A stretch of 64,000 bases of DNA from Apodemus sylvaticus (GCF_947179515.1 NC_067481.1:39409704-39473703), one strand, 5' to 3'; counted from the stretch's first letter, positions 12,100 to 23,892 are shown. Program-made: numbers and translations. The notes: generated from the sequence alone by a model not told the origin.

Positions 12100-13840
12100 G
12101 TGTTTAGATGGCAAGAAATATATTAAAATTACACATTCACCATTCTTTTGGCATGATTTGTAAGTCAGAGTTTATCTGTTTAGAGACAAAATCATATTTC
12201 CAAACACTAGGACAGTACAGTTCCCAGAATGTGACTCCTGGACTTGGAACTGCTATTAGGGAATTTGTAAGAGTGTGAGTTCTTGGGCCTATCTTAAACC
12301 AACTTTTTCAGAAGCTTTAGACTGAAGTATAATAATGTGTTTTAAAAAAAAGACACAAAGCTTAAAAACCACTGTGCTACAAGAGAAAACAATAACAAGC
12401 TGCCAGAAATAAAAAATATACAGATGAAAATTTTAAAAAAATCTGTGAACATTCTGTAAAAGAACTGAAGAATACTTACGCTAACTTTTATTTTTAAAAC
12501 TAGCATAAATAAATACATACAGAAGTGAGAAATGATTAGGAAGAGGTCTAAAGAGAGGGGAAGAGGGGGAAAAGACAGGATAACATGGGGGAAGGAAGAC
12601 AAAATATGACTTTTTCTGCTAGGTAGAATCTAGATTTAAACATATTGCTATGTGTATATACATACATACATACATATATATATGGCATGTAAGTAGAAAA
12701 TGAATATTTAAGGTAAGGAAGGGGATCAATAAGGGTGGGGAGAGGGACTGGGAAAGGCAGTGTAAGGGCGAATGTGAAACTAACAAAACAAAAATATATT
12801 TAAAGTGGCACTTGTCTAGCATACAAGAGGCCCACTTCAATATCCAGCAATGAAAAAAATTGTCTATATTTACTATACATTTGCATTGCAGTACTGTATT
12901 CTTTTTTTTTTCTTAAGTCTCCAAATTATATGGAATTTAATCTAAAAGACAATCAAATCATTAGAAGAAAACAAGAATTAGGGAAAGGAAAAAGGGACAT
13001 TCCAACACACTGACCATGTTAAAAATAATAAAAAGTACAGCAACTGAAGAGAATAAAAAATAAAGGCTGGCCAAATATTTAGGAGAGGCAGGGAAAAGAT
13101 GGCTTCTCACAGTCAGGCTAACTCCAAACTTCTGTAGCAGGGGATGACTTGCCTCCACCCCCCAACAGCTGGGATGACAGAGCACTTCCACACCTGGTTC
13201 ACAGTTGCCGCCTTCACAGGGGAACTAAGGCACACATGTGTCCTTCACAGGGGAACTAAGGCACACATGTGTACATTCTAACCTATAATCTGACTGAAAT
13301 CTGATGGTCACAAAAATAAAATAAAATTAATGAGAAAGTAATGACTCTTGGAGATCATGAAAGGTCAGTGTTGGTAAAATACAGTCCCTGGGCCGATGAA
13401 TGAAAGGCTCGGCACGGCCAGCTTCATGCTGTCCTCTCCTAGGGGCCAGGGCCCAGGCAGCCTTGTCTAAGGGCTGCAGACACTCGAAGCGGCCATGTCT
13501 AACAGCTGACACCTGCCTAGCGGCAAGCACCTGTACAGAGCACTGCTCCCCAGAGCAGGCATGCACACCACCAGAGAGGGAGGTCATGGCTGGAAAATCA
13601 CTGAGTAGCCATCTAGACACTCTAGAAGCTACCACAGCCTGTCCCATTTCCACTGATTCTCAATTAGAGAGAAAGTAGTGGGTCACCACCATTGTCATTG
13701 TCAGCCTCCCTGTTCGCTTGGGTCACTCACCCTACGTCTGCCAAAATTCTTTGTGGAAGACAACAGAAACCCACAGTTGAACATTTTAGCACATGAAAAC
13801 TTTTACTACATTATAAAGATAAAAGAGTATTATTTGAAAC
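12100..13840. other. Unique Acaca intron 4 sequence beside exon 4
   Basis: No clear SINE. 13330-13740 is more GC-rich with scattered CpG. A (CATA)n run lies at 12658-12680. Confidence 0.5.
13211..13272. repeat. Perfect 31-bp tandem duplication
   Basis: Two identical 31-base units at 13211-13241 and 13242-13272, each starting CCTTCACAGGGGAAC and ending CACATGTGT. Confidence 0.97.
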
Positions 13841-13844
13841 TGAC

Positions 13845-13891
13845 CTCGTATAATTCTTATTGTCTCAGCAGATATCCGCCTCCAAAAAGAA
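13845..13891 (-). CDS. Acaca: Acaca exon 4 (47 nt, alternatively spliced 5' leader exon, coding-capable)
   Basis: The exon runs from a polypyrimidine acceptor (TTTTTTTCTTTGTTTAG) to a GAG|GTCAGT donor. It is exactly 47 nt, the length reported for the optional exon 4 of the rat gene. One leading base, fifteen codons (SFWRRISAETIRIIR) and one trailing G join to exon 5 as GCT, giving RIIRALRAYFERIM before DEPS. This resembles the human ACC1 extended N-terminus (SFWKWISTQTVRIIRAVRAHFGGIM, from memory). In transcripts that start at promoter II it is 5' untranslated. The donor departs from consensus (GTCAGT), which fits optional inclusion. Confidence 0.9.
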
Positions 13892-13894
13892 CTA

Positions 13895-14495
13895 AACAAA
13901 GAAAAAAACGGAAATTTGAAGGTTGCTTTTTCTGTTTGTTTTTCTTTTATTTAAAAAAAAAAACAATTTTTCCTCAATTACAGTTCTACTCAGTGTAGTA
14001 CAAAAATAGTAAAATTCAAAATATTATGTTTTCTGGTAAATATTACCTAACTTCAAGCATAAAGTTCAGTAGTTTATTACTTCATGATATAAAACACAAA
14101 CATTTCATATTTTAAAACTTTATTTCTAAACATACTAAACAGTGATTCACCTTTTTTCATAAAATAGCTTTTCTGAAAAAAACCATACTCAAAATCAATG
14201 CATCACAACACTTATTACTTCTAACATTTCATTGAAAATAAGGCAATAGAGAGAAAATAACTTCATTTTCTAGAACTCAGGCTGGGTATGTTTAAAATGG
14301 TTACATGCATTACAAACTAGAAACCAGGGAGAGAGCAGCATTCACATTATTCTAAGTCCTTAAACTCTAAAGGGACAAAAAAGTATACTCCTCACACCCT
14401 AGGTTTGCTTCTAAACTAACAACTTAAAAGTATCCATGGAAGAAAGTCTCCATTTTGATTATGTATAAGAAATACCCTAAAGCTTTGCAGAACTA
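13895..14495. other. Unique sequence upstream (Acaca sense) of exon 4
   Basis: AT-rich intron with the exon 4 polypyrimidine tract at its left edge. Confidence 0.5.
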
Positions 14496-14499
14496 CACA

Positions 14500-14805
14500 T
14501 GTGCAGTGGGACCTCTGGCCTATGCTTGCAGTCTTAGCCTTTGAATGGTAGCAGATCAGGAGTTCCAGGAGTTCAAAGCTACTCTTGGCAACAGATCTGG
14601 GCCAGGCAAGGACTGTATGAAACCCTGTCTCAAAAACAAGAATTAAAAATTAAAAATTAAAAAAAGAAAAACCTGGGAGGTGGTGCCACACACATTTAAT
14701 CCTAGAACTCAGGAAGCAAAAGTAGGTAGCCAGTCTGGTCTACAAAGCAAGGTCAAAAACAGCAAGGAAAACAGAACAAAACCAAATTTAAAAAAAAAAA
14801 AAAAC
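14500..14805 (+). mobile_element. Two adjacent old SINEs (B4-like then B1)
   Basis: The first ends AACCCTGTCTCAAAAACAAG near 14640. The second (14672-14805) has CACACATTTAATCCTAG and an A-rich tail. Confidence 0.65.
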
Positions 14806-14885
14806 TTCTACAATACTCATGTATAAAATCCACTCCACATCTACTAAATCAGACCTGCAGTTGGAGAAGACACAGGTATCTCAAT

Positions 14886-15081
14886 TACTTTTATTTTTAT
14901 GTATCTGAGTGTTTTGCCTGCATGTCTGCCTGGTACTCACGGAGGCCAGAAGAGGGCATTGGAGTCCCTAGAACTGAAGTCACAGAAGGATATGAGCTAC
15001 CATGTGGGTGCTAGAAATAAAAAAAAGGCTCACTTGAAAGAGCAGCCAGTGCTATTAACTGCTGAGCCATCTCTCCAGCCT
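14886..15081 (-). mobile_element. B3 SINE
   Basis: GTGTTTTGCCTGCATGTCTG to ACTGCTGAGCCATCTCTCCAG. Confidence 0.9.
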
Positions 15082-15174
15082 TACATTTTTAAAAATTGGT
15101 TCTTTGGGGAGTTTCATTCAACATGCTTTGATATAGTGACCCTATCCTAGATATCTAAGTCTTAAATTCAGTTG

Positions 15175-15396
15175 ATAATACTAGTGTGTGGAAGGCTGAG
15201 GTAGGAGGATGGTCTATTCCCAACCAGCCTGGACCACATGAGACATTTTCTAAAACATAAAAGGGCTGACTTATACAAAGTCTGGCACTCTGAATTAAAT
15301 CCCAGAATCCACATAGCAAGTTGCCTTCTGACCTCCACAGGCATGCTATGGCTTACACATACGCAAACCCCAATAAAATAACTTAAAAAAAAAAAG
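15175..15396 (+). mobile_element. Old B1-like piece then B3-like piece
   Basis: GGCTGAGGTAGGAGGATGG, then CTTCTGACCTCCACAGGCATG with a short A-tail. Confidence 0.55.
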
Positions 15397-15404
15397 AATT
15401 TAGT

Positions 15405-15596
15405 TGTTGGTAGGAAGTTAGATAGCTCAATAAAATGTACTTGCTACCAAGCCTGAAGATCTGAGTTCCACCTGGTAAAAGGACTCCTGAAAGTTGACTT
15501 CCACCACATATTTAAGCTTAATCTCCACCCCCATGTGGGGTGTGTTTGTGTGTCTGTCTGTCTCTCCCTCTCTGTGTGTGTGTGTGTGTCTCTGTC

Positions 15597-15660
<64 letters not shown>

Positions 15661-15720
15661 ACACACACAGATGGTGCCTCCCAACACAGATATTAATACA
15701 CTAAATAAATAAATAATTAA
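15405..15720 (+). mobile_element. B3-like SINE with a compound microsatellite
   Basis: TGCTACCAAGCCTGAAGATC head, then (TG)n(TC)n(AC)n at 15541-15670 and a TAAATAAATAAATAA tail. Confidence 0.65.
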
Positions 15721-15885
15721 GGAATGTAGTTTTTGGTTAAATGTCTACAAACCGCCAGATATTTTCTGGGAAAGCAGAAAAAGTAGGAAATAACTAGGTA
15801 AAGCCACAAAGCCAAAACCCACAACAGAATCTCCAAAACATTTCAGCTATGTACATGAAAGAATTAAGTAAAGAAAGGACTGGCT

Positions 15886-15978
15886 GGGGGTTGGGGATTT
15901 AGCTCAGTGGTAGAGCGCTTGCCTAGCAAGCGCAAGGCCCTGGGTTCGGTCCTTAGCTCTGTTAAAAAAAAAAAAAAA
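15886..15978 (+). mobile_element. ID SINE, near-complete
   Basis: GGGGTTGGGGATTTAGCTCAG, AGCGCTTGCCTAGCAAGCGC and GGTTCGGTCC keep the tRNA-like A and B boxes. An A-run leads into (GGAA)n. AAGGACTGGCTG flanks both ends as a likely target-site duplication. Confidence 0.93.
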
Positions 15979-16052
15979 GAAAGAAAGGAAGGAAGGAAGG
16001 AAGGAAGGAAGGAAGGAAGGAAGGAAGGAAGGAAGGAAGGAAGGAAGGAAGG
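15979..16052. repeat. (GGAA)n microsatellite grown from the ID tail
   Basis: Uninterrupted AAGG repeats, about 17 units, directly after the ID A-run. Confidence 0.97.
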
Positions 16053-17205
16053 ACTGGCTGAGCTTGTCTCAGAGGTTTCTGATCATTCCATTTCCCTGTA
16101 TCTCATGAGGCCAGGTACCAGCTGATAAAAGGCTAAAAGTCTAGTTCTCCAGAAAGGGTCCATTTATAGACTGGAGAATACCAACAAGAGGAAAAGGTAC
16201 TCTTACCATATTAAAGCTGGATACATTAAGTAAATATATTAAGACCTCACAAGATCTTTTGTAGAACTGAACAGCTGAAGCACTAGGGTGGGGTGGGGAA
16301 GAGGTGTTAGATAATGAGGAGACCTTAAGCTAGCAACACTGAGGTACCTAAGTTTCCCACCAGATCATCCTTTGATACAGCTAACAGTCTGTAAGGCCCA
16401 CTCAAATTGTCACAAGCTCTCATCCCCTCTTCCATCCACCTTCTAAAATACAAGCAGGCAATTAAGTATTACCAGATGTCTGAGAAAGTGTCCAAATGAA
16501 AGAATCGAGAGCAAATAACTACTTGTAAAATCAAAAAACACACAACCAAAGAGTATGAAAAACAAAGTATAACTATGGGGACAAAATAAAAAGATAGAAG
16601 GGCTCAATTCCATTTCTATGGTTACTCCCTTCAGTCACAAAACCCTAGGTCAAGCCATGAGAAAATACTAGACCAATTCAAATTGTGAGAGACTCTATAA
16701 TATAAATGCTGACCAGACTTCAAACTTGAAAGTCATTGGGAAAGGCTAAGACCTTTCACAAAGAAAGTACATAAGCACCAAACGCAACACAGAACCATGA
16801 TTTAGCTACCCAACAGGAAAACCCTATGTGGGTTGAGGGGTAAAATCTGAAAAATGTCTGCAGCAAACAATACTCTCATCAGAGAGTTTCTACTGCTTCT
16901 TTTGTGTGTGTGTCAGGACTGAGCCTCCAGAGGGTGGGCAAAGTAAGTAAGCACACCCAAGCCCCAACGTTAACTTCTTAGGTTTGATAAAGGTACTATT
17001 ACCATGTGAGATGCCCATACTGAATGAAGTTTAGTCAAAAGTGTGCAGAGCTCTCTGTGGAATATTCCCACTCAACCTTTCTTTAAGTCTAAAATTACTA
17101 AAAAAGTCAAAATCTAAAGAGCTATCATTGTTATCCTAAGGCATCTAAGAGAAAATATTGCTAAATGCAAATGGTATACTTTTTAAAGAGATATTAAAAA
17201 AATAA
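16053..17205. other. Unique Acaca intron sequence
   Basis: About 1.15 kb; nothing recognised. Confidence 0.5.
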
Positions 17206-17211
17206 CAAATA

Positions 17212-17315
17212 CATAGGTGTGTTGGTACAGGCCTGTGAGTCCAAGAGGCTTACATCAAGTTCAGGGCTAGCCTTGACTACACAAAAAGACTCTGTCTCAG
17301 AAAACAAATACAAAA
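17212..17315 (+). mobile_element. Old ID/B1-like SINE
   Basis: GTTGGTACAGGCCTGTGAGTC and GACTCTGTCTCAG. Confidence 0.55.
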
Positions 17316-17509
17316 GGAAAAAAGAAACTAGAAATAATTCCTTTTACTACAATATCTCATTGTTACCCAGGCTGATCTCAATTTTGTGGGCTCAAGAAGG
17401 TAATCTCATATTTAAGTTTACATTAAAAAAGGAACATTAGTTGTTACAGCTTGTCCATTTATTTGTCTCTGCCCACATCTAAGTGTGAGTAAGTTAAAAG
17501 ACAACTGAG

Positions 17510-17615
17510 GGAGTCTATTCCTCCTTCAACCACTTCGGTCCTGGGGTTGAAACTCAAGTGCTCAGGCTTGTCCAGCAAGTGCCCTTACCCACTACTGAGC
17601 CATCTCATTGCCCAG
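17510..17615 (-). mobile_element. B2/B3-like SINE remnant
   Basis: CTACTGAGCCATCTCATTGCC end. Confidence 0.55.
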
Positions 17616-17833
17616 AAGTAATTCTTAAAATTAAAAAAAAAAAAAGAAAAAGTAAAATTTTTGAATTAAAAAAAAAACAGTAAAAACTTATCTGCGAATC
17701 ATACCACTCCCTGACAAAATACATGAATATTTTTAAAACTTAAAGTTAAAAAAATAATCACAGCAATAAAAAAGCTTACCACAAAAAAATAGAAGATACA
17801 ACTATAGACACTATCTCACCTTTTTAAAAAAAA

Positions 17834-17985
17834 AAGCCCAGACCTGGTGATGCACACCTTTAATCCCAGCACTCAGGAGGCAGAGGCAAGTATGGATTTC
17901 TATGAGTTTGAGGCTAACTTGGTCTATGTATTAAGTTTCAAGATAGGCCCCATCTCCAAAAAAAAGAAAAAAAAAAGAGAAAGAA
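17834..17985 (+). mobile_element. B1 SINE
   Basis: CACACCTTTAATCCCAGCACT with A-rich tail. Confidence 0.92.
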
Positions 17986-19085
17986 AAAGGTATTACTGAG
18001 ATGAGTAAGAAATCTTAAATGGAAATATAAATCAGATATTTTTACATTCATGTTAAATGAGGGAGGCATAATAAGTGATTAAACCAGAAAATGTCCTAAT
18101 TATTAGAATAAGCAGAAGTATATATGGATTCTTCAGCGTAGTTTGAAATGATTCATAAAAAAATAATACATATACAACAAAGAGCAGCAAAGCAAATGTG
18201 ACAAAATGCTAAAAATTGATGAATCTAGGTCAAGGGAACATTGATATTTATTGCATTATTCTTTGTAAGCTGAAAACTTTTAAATAAAAAGTTAAAAAAA
18301 ATTTCTTCCCATGTATTCTTTCTCAAGATGCCACTAAGAATATTTCAGACACAAGTGAGGGGAAAGAAACCAAGCATGTGGAAGATATGGAATATGAATT
18401 CTCCAGCAGCAGAGAAGATGGGAAAGAGATCCCTAGGGTGATAGTGAGGAGGGAGCCCAGGATGACCTTTAAGTGCCAGATGCAAGAGGCAGGAACTTAG
18501 GCTGGAGTTAGCCAGGAGTCTGAGAGAGATTTTTAGATGAAAATTAATGGACTATCTGGCTCACATCAGTGTTCTGAGAGAATGAGAAAACTTGTGCAGA
18601 GTTAATACATGGTAAACTCACAGAAAGCTAACAACAGAAATGAAGACCATTACTACCTCCAAAGTTATAATTGTACAGGATATGACTAAATCCTGTACAG
18701 CATTTACATATTTATAATATAAACTTTCTGATAAAAATAAGACTATAATCTATTGTAAGATATCAGTAGGCAATGCTTACTGTTTGTGAGAAATCAAGAT
18801 GCAACCAGGCAAGCATGCTGTTCACACAAAAAGATATATCACAAAAGAAACTAAAGTAGGAATCAGTAGGATTTTAATCAACTTTGTGAACCCTGTAACT
18901 TTTTATGCAAGGGATTAAACATGTGGCCAAGTGCTGGACTAGGGTGTGTGAAGCCTGGACTCAGTATAACAGAGGGAGGGAGAAGGGGGCTTGCCAGGTA
19001 AAGAGTGGCCCCTACTATAATTCCAGAACTTGGTGACCCCAAACCTCAAGTATAATAAACATAAACCTATGTAAATTAAGAGATT
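17986..19085. other. Unique Acaca intron sequence
   Basis: About 1.1 kb; nothing recognised. Confidence 0.5.
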
Positions 19086-19089
19086 TATA

Positions 19090-19180
19090 ACATTTAGACA
19101 CCTTTAATCCCATCACTTGGAAGCCAGAGGCAAGTGAATCTCTGAATTCTGGGCCAACCAAAGTTATATAAAGAGCAAAC
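19090..19180 (+). mobile_element. B1 SINE fragment
   Basis: ACACCTTTAATCCCATCACTT body. Confidence 0.75.
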
Positions 19181-19215
19181 AAAAAAATTTATAATTTCTT
19201 AAATGTAAGTTATTT

Positions 19216-19660
19216 AACCAGGCATGGAAGTACAAACCTGTTACCTCAGTACTTGGGAGGAAGAGAAAGAAGGAGCAGACTTCACAGTCAGCCTTGGCTA
19301 TGCTGGCCACAATGTGAGTTGGAGGCCATCAGTAAGCTGGATAAAACCACATCTGAACACAAGCAACCGACTCCGGTGAAAGACCAGGAGCCTCTAATCC
19401 CACACAAGAGGCAAAAGATTATTGAATTCAAGGTCAGCCTGAGTGAACACCAAGCCAACCTGTAAGATGTCTCAAAGGACAAATAGTAAAATATCTCATA
19501 ACTATTATGCATAGACTTTAATCCTATCTCATACATAAAACCCTATCTCAAACAACAATAACAAAAACTCACAGACAGCCGGACAGCACTAGGTAGGCAG
19601 AAGCAGGTGGATAGCAAACAAAATAACCCTGTCTCAGAAAACAAAACAAACAAAAACGAT
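19216..19660 (+). mobile_element. Run of old B4/B1-like fragments
   Basis: Pieces at 19216-19365 (CCAGGCATGGAAGTACAAACC), 19380-19462 and 19575-19655 (CCCTGTCTCAG). Confidence 0.5.
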
Positions 19661-20039
19661 ACTAAAATGTTTGCTACTAGTGTGGGTAAATATAAAACAA
19701 AGACCAGAGGGTAGACACTGCTTCACTCTTTTATACTTAAATTTTGAACTTAACTTGCATATGCATCATGACCTGAAGATTTTAAAATAAGCTTAGTAGA
19801 CAGTTTTCCCTTTATTCCAAGATCCTATGACCCCTTATCTTGAACATTTAGACAATTAAAATATTATTCACATATTAGCACTATATGTTTTACTGTGTAA
19901 TTGACTCTTAAATCATCTTGTGGATAAAGTTGGAAAAAATTATTCTCTTTAGAGTCACACACCCCAATATCCAATATCGCAAAATGCTGCATAAATACCA
20001 GACTTTGATGGGTTATTATAGGGTTAAAAAATTAGGAGG

Positions 20040-20213
20040 TGGACTGGAGAGAGAGCATTGACTACTCTTCCAAAGTCATGAGTTCAAATCCCAGCACCCA
20101 CATGGTAGCTCAAAACCATCCGAAAACAGATCTGACGCCCTCTTCTGGTGTCTGAAGACAGCTACAGTGTACTTACATATAATAAATAAATAAATCTTTA
20201 AAAAAAAAAACAA
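20040..20213 (+). mobile_element. B2 SINE
   Basis: GACTGGAGAGAGAGCATTGAC to AATAAATCTTTAAAAAA. Confidence 0.95.
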
Positions 20214-20404
20214 AAAAATCTAGGAGACATGAACTAAGTATTTATTTCAAATAGTATCCTTTGAAAACCTAAGGCATTTCCATTTTTTAATTTAAAAAGC
20301 TTTAAAATTTTTCATAGTTCAGTATCTAGAGAGCTGTACCAACAATCTGGGTATCCCCATTACCTCAGAGTCTCAAGGACTGAAAGACTTTCTTATGAAA
20401 ATAT

Positions 20405-20600
20405 TGCTAGTGCACACTTTTAATCCCAACACTTAGTAGGCAGAGGCCAATTTGGTCTACAGAGTCCCAATATAACCAAGACTCCACAGAGAAACCCTAT
20501 CTCAAAAAACAAACAAAAAAATATTGCTTGGCTAGGTATTATGCTTGAGGCCAGCCTGTGCTACATAAGATCCCATCTATAACAACAAATAAACAAAAAC
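20405..20600 (+). mobile_element. B1 fragment plus B1/ID-like fragment
   Basis: GTGCACACTTTTAATCCCAAC to 20515, then a GAGGCCAGCCTGTGCTAC piece. Confidence 0.7.
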
Positions 20601-20624
20601 ATGCAGACAGATAGACAGACAGTT

Positions 20625-20925
20625 AGCTGGGGAAAGAGAGACAGATCACTGATTAAGAGTGCTTGTTCCACAATCATAGGAACAAGATTCCAATGCCCAT
20701 GTGACAAGCTAAGAGTCTCTGAAAACATCTGCAACCATGGCTCCAAGGATTACTGGACAAGAATGACCTCTTGCCTAGATAAGCCCCAGGCTTGCTTCCA
20801 GACTACGCTACCTGGGCCTCAGGTTCAGGGATAGACCATCTTAAGGCATAAGCAAAGAATGACAGTAGACACCAGACACCCTCTTATGGCCTCCATACAT
20901 GCACAGATAAATATTTTTAAAATGC
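20625..20925 (+). mobile_element. B3-like SINE
   Basis: GACAGATCACTGATTAAGAG and TGGCCTCCATACATGCACAG ends, with an unusual middle. Confidence 0.5.
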
Positions 20926-21259
20926 ATTGATTTTTATTGCTGTTCCCAAGTCTTCTAGATCTGTTGATGCACTATATTAGCATTGGAGAACTAAAGCAAG
21001 AAAAATATTTACAGTTTAAGGCAACATTCCTAACTCTTGTGGAGTTAAACCTCTCCCTAAAATTAAACAGAAACTTTAAGGTACAGATAGGAACTGCCTA
21101 CTGAGAATATAACTCATGAAGCTCTAAATTCAATTCTAGTACCAAAAACCAAAAATAATCTCCTAAAAGTTAGTTGACCTATGAAACATTAGATCAGATA
21201 GTGAAATACATATAAACTGCTAGTTTTAAATGAAAAGAACCAATGAAAAACTATCCCTG

Positions 21260-21378
21260 CCAAGCAGTGGTATCGCACACCTTTAGTCCCAGCTCTGGGA
21301 AGACAGAGGCAGGAGGAGCTTGGAACCAGGCTGATCTACAGAGTTCTGGGACAGCCAAGGCTATACAGAAAACCCTGT
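21260..21378 (+). mobile_element. B1 SINE
   Basis: CAAGCAGTGGTATCGCACAC to GAAAACCCTG. Confidence 0.9.
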
Positions 21379-21440
21379 AATTAAGTGGAAAACTAGACCA
21401 GAAACGTCCTTAGATACTTTGGGTGGGTGGCAGGAGGGGG

Positions 21441-21572
21441 TTGTTTAGACAGGGTTTCTTTGTGTAGTCTTGACTGCTCTGGAACTCACTTGGTAGACCA
21501 GGCTGGCATCAAACTCAAGAGATCCACCAGTCCCTGCCTCCTGAGCACTGGGATTAAAGGTGTGCACCATAA
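21441..21572 (-). mobile_element. B1 SINE
   Basis: AGACAGGGTTTCTTTGTGTAG to AAAGGTGTGCACCA. It faces the previous B1 across about 60 bases. Confidence 0.92.
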
Positions 21573-21949
21573 ACTAGTGACTTATGTGAAATGGAATCAA
21601 AGAAATTAAACAGCTTGTGTGCCAGACCCAGGAATATCAATAAATACTAAAGAAAAAAATATAAACAACTCAAAATATCCTTCATCATGAACTAATCTGA
21701 TATTACCTCTAATTAAACTAAAAACAAATAAGTTTCTACCAGCCTTACTATTCCCAGATATGTGTATATGCACACACACATACATGTAAGCAGTGACTAA
21801 ATTTGAATGGCTAAAGAAAGATTGAAAAGCTTCACTTTTGAGCTTACTTCTGACATAATTCATAAATGAGGTCTTAAAAAAAAAAAACTTCCTCAAAATC
21901 TAGGTCTATTTTTCAAACATAACAAGTTCATTCAAAAATTTCAAATGTC

Positions 21950-22130
21950 AAGCTGGAGAGATGGTTCAGTGGTTAAGAGCACTGACTGCTCTTCTAAAGG
22001 TCCTGAGTTCAAATCCCAGCAACCACATGGTGGCTCACAACCATCCATAATGAGATCTGTGCCCTCTTCTGGTGTGTCTGAAGACAGCTACAAGTGTACT
22101 TACATATAATAATAAATAAATCTTTAAAAA
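21950..22130 (+). mobile_element. B2 SINE
   Basis: GCTGGAGAGATGGTTCAGTGG to AATAAATCTTTAAAAAA. Confidence 0.97.
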
Positions 22131-22394
22131 AAATTCAAATGTCATGTTATCATGTCAAAAAATTATTTATACATGCTGACTCTAAGATGATCTCCTTCAT
22201 AATTTATATATATGGTCATGTGATTCAACCCCCAGTGTTATAAAATAGTAACTATTTTTGCAGTGCCTCAGGTAAGGATGGGTCAGAACAGAATGCTCAA
22301 AGGATGGAATGAACTTAAGTCTCATTTAACAACACTGGAAAGTGGCATCAATTGAGGACATCAACGTATGGGTGCCGTGATTAACATCCCTTTC

Positions 22395-22598
22395 TGGTTT
22401 GGGGTTTTTTTTGTTTTGTTTTGTTTTTTTGCTTTTTTTTTTTTTTTTTTTTTTTTTTGGAGACAGGATTCTTCTCATGCAGCCCTTAGCTCACCTGGAA
22501 CCTGCTGTGTAGACCATGGCCTCAAACTCACAGAAGTCTTCCTGTTTCTGTCTGTCTTCTGAGTTTTGAGATTACATGCAGGGGCTATGCCACATCCA
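22395..22598 (-). mobile_element. B1 SINE with long T-run
   Basis: About 25 T then GGAGACAGGATTCTTCTCATG; the body is diverged. Confidence 0.8.
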
Positions 22599-23035
22599 AC
22601 AAAATCCCTTATTGTGAAACTTTTTACCTGTCTCCTTAACCATCCTAAAACCAGATGGCAAATGGCAACTTGAATAAGTAACAAATTGGTAAGAGAACTC
22701 AATCACTAGAATACACTTGGTGGAGACTAACTGGCTAAACTTGTAAGAGCTTGTGCCAGGTCACATGCACTCTTCCAAGTAAGTGCAGCATCCTTGTAAC
22801 GCTACTGTCTCTACCATGTCAAATGAATCAATGCATTCAAGGAAAGCTCAGAATTATTAAAGACAGAGAGACAGACATAAACTACTGAAATAGGAATCTG
22901 TTTAAAAAGTGGATGGATTAATGAGGACTACTTTCAAATGGTAGACCCTTCCACAGTGATTAAGATTTACTAATTTAAATGTATGGAAATATGCTTGGTG
23001 TGTGACTTCTACAGTTATTACTCTTTGAAAACATG

Positions 23036-23180
23036 TGAAGGGTGGCGATATGGCTCAACCAGTAAACACACATCAAGTTCAAGCACGGGAACTGGAGTTC
23101 AATCTACAGGGAACGAGAGAACTAACTCCCCAGAACTGTCTTCTGACCTTACCCTGTTCCTCCTGTGCCCACATAGATAG
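23036..23180 (+). mobile_element. B3-like SINE
   Basis: GGTGGCGATATGGCTCAACC and CTGTCTTCTGACCTTACCC. Confidence 0.6.
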
Positions 23181-23202
23181 ACGTTTTGAAAAAGTTAGAG
23201 AA

Positions 23203-23365
23203 TGCCAGGTGGTCGTAGCACACACCTTTAGTCCCAGTACTCAGGAGGCAGAGGCAGGCAGATCTCTGAATTTGGGGCTAGCCTGGACTACAGAGAGAAT
23301 TCCAGGACAGCTAGAGCTACATGGAGAAACCCTGTCACAAAACAAAACAAACAAAACAACAAAAG
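23203..23365 (+). mobile_element. B1 SINE
   Basis: GCCAGGTGGTCGTAGCACAC to AACCCTGTCACAAAAC. Confidence 0.95.
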
Positions 23366-23677
23366 TTAGAGAATGATAAAATAACTTTTTTTCTGAATTG
23401 CTTCAAAAAGTAGCCTAGCCTTTCCCAGGTAAAAACATTAAAGTGTATTACTGCATGATTTTAATTGTTGGTTCCTCATCCAATAATTAAGGTATTAGCT
23501 ACCTTAAAACTGAAAATGAAACAAAACAAAAACAAAAAAACAGGGCTATCTAATTTTTTTTGACATTCCAAAATGACATCATCTGCAAATATCTTGGGTC
23601 CTATTCACAGAAGCCCTGGGACTCAAGTGACCTGGGGACTGTAGGTGGACATGCCCATTTTAAAGAAAGGTACAGTG

Positions 23678-23755
23678 GGGCTGAGGACGCTAAGTCGGTG
23701 ATGTGCCTGCTTAGCATCCACAAAGCCCTGGTTCAATCCCCAGCACTGCATAAAA
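23678..23755 (+). mobile_element. ID-like SINE
   Basis: GCTGAGGACGCTAAGTCGGTG, then CCCTGGTTCAATCCCCAGCAC. Confidence 0.65.
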
Positions 23756-23764
23756 GATCTGAAG

Positions 23765-23852
23765 GCCAAGGAGGCAGCTCAACACATGCAGGCACTTGCC
23801 AGGAGCCCACATGGTAGGAGAGAACCAACTCTCATAAATTGTCTTCTGATCT

Positions 23853-23892
<40 letters not shown>

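Noticed and set aside
15886..15960. A tRNA gene
   Set aside because: The A and B boxes belong to an ID SINE, which derives from a tRNA but has no cloverleaf acceptor stem and carries an A-tail.
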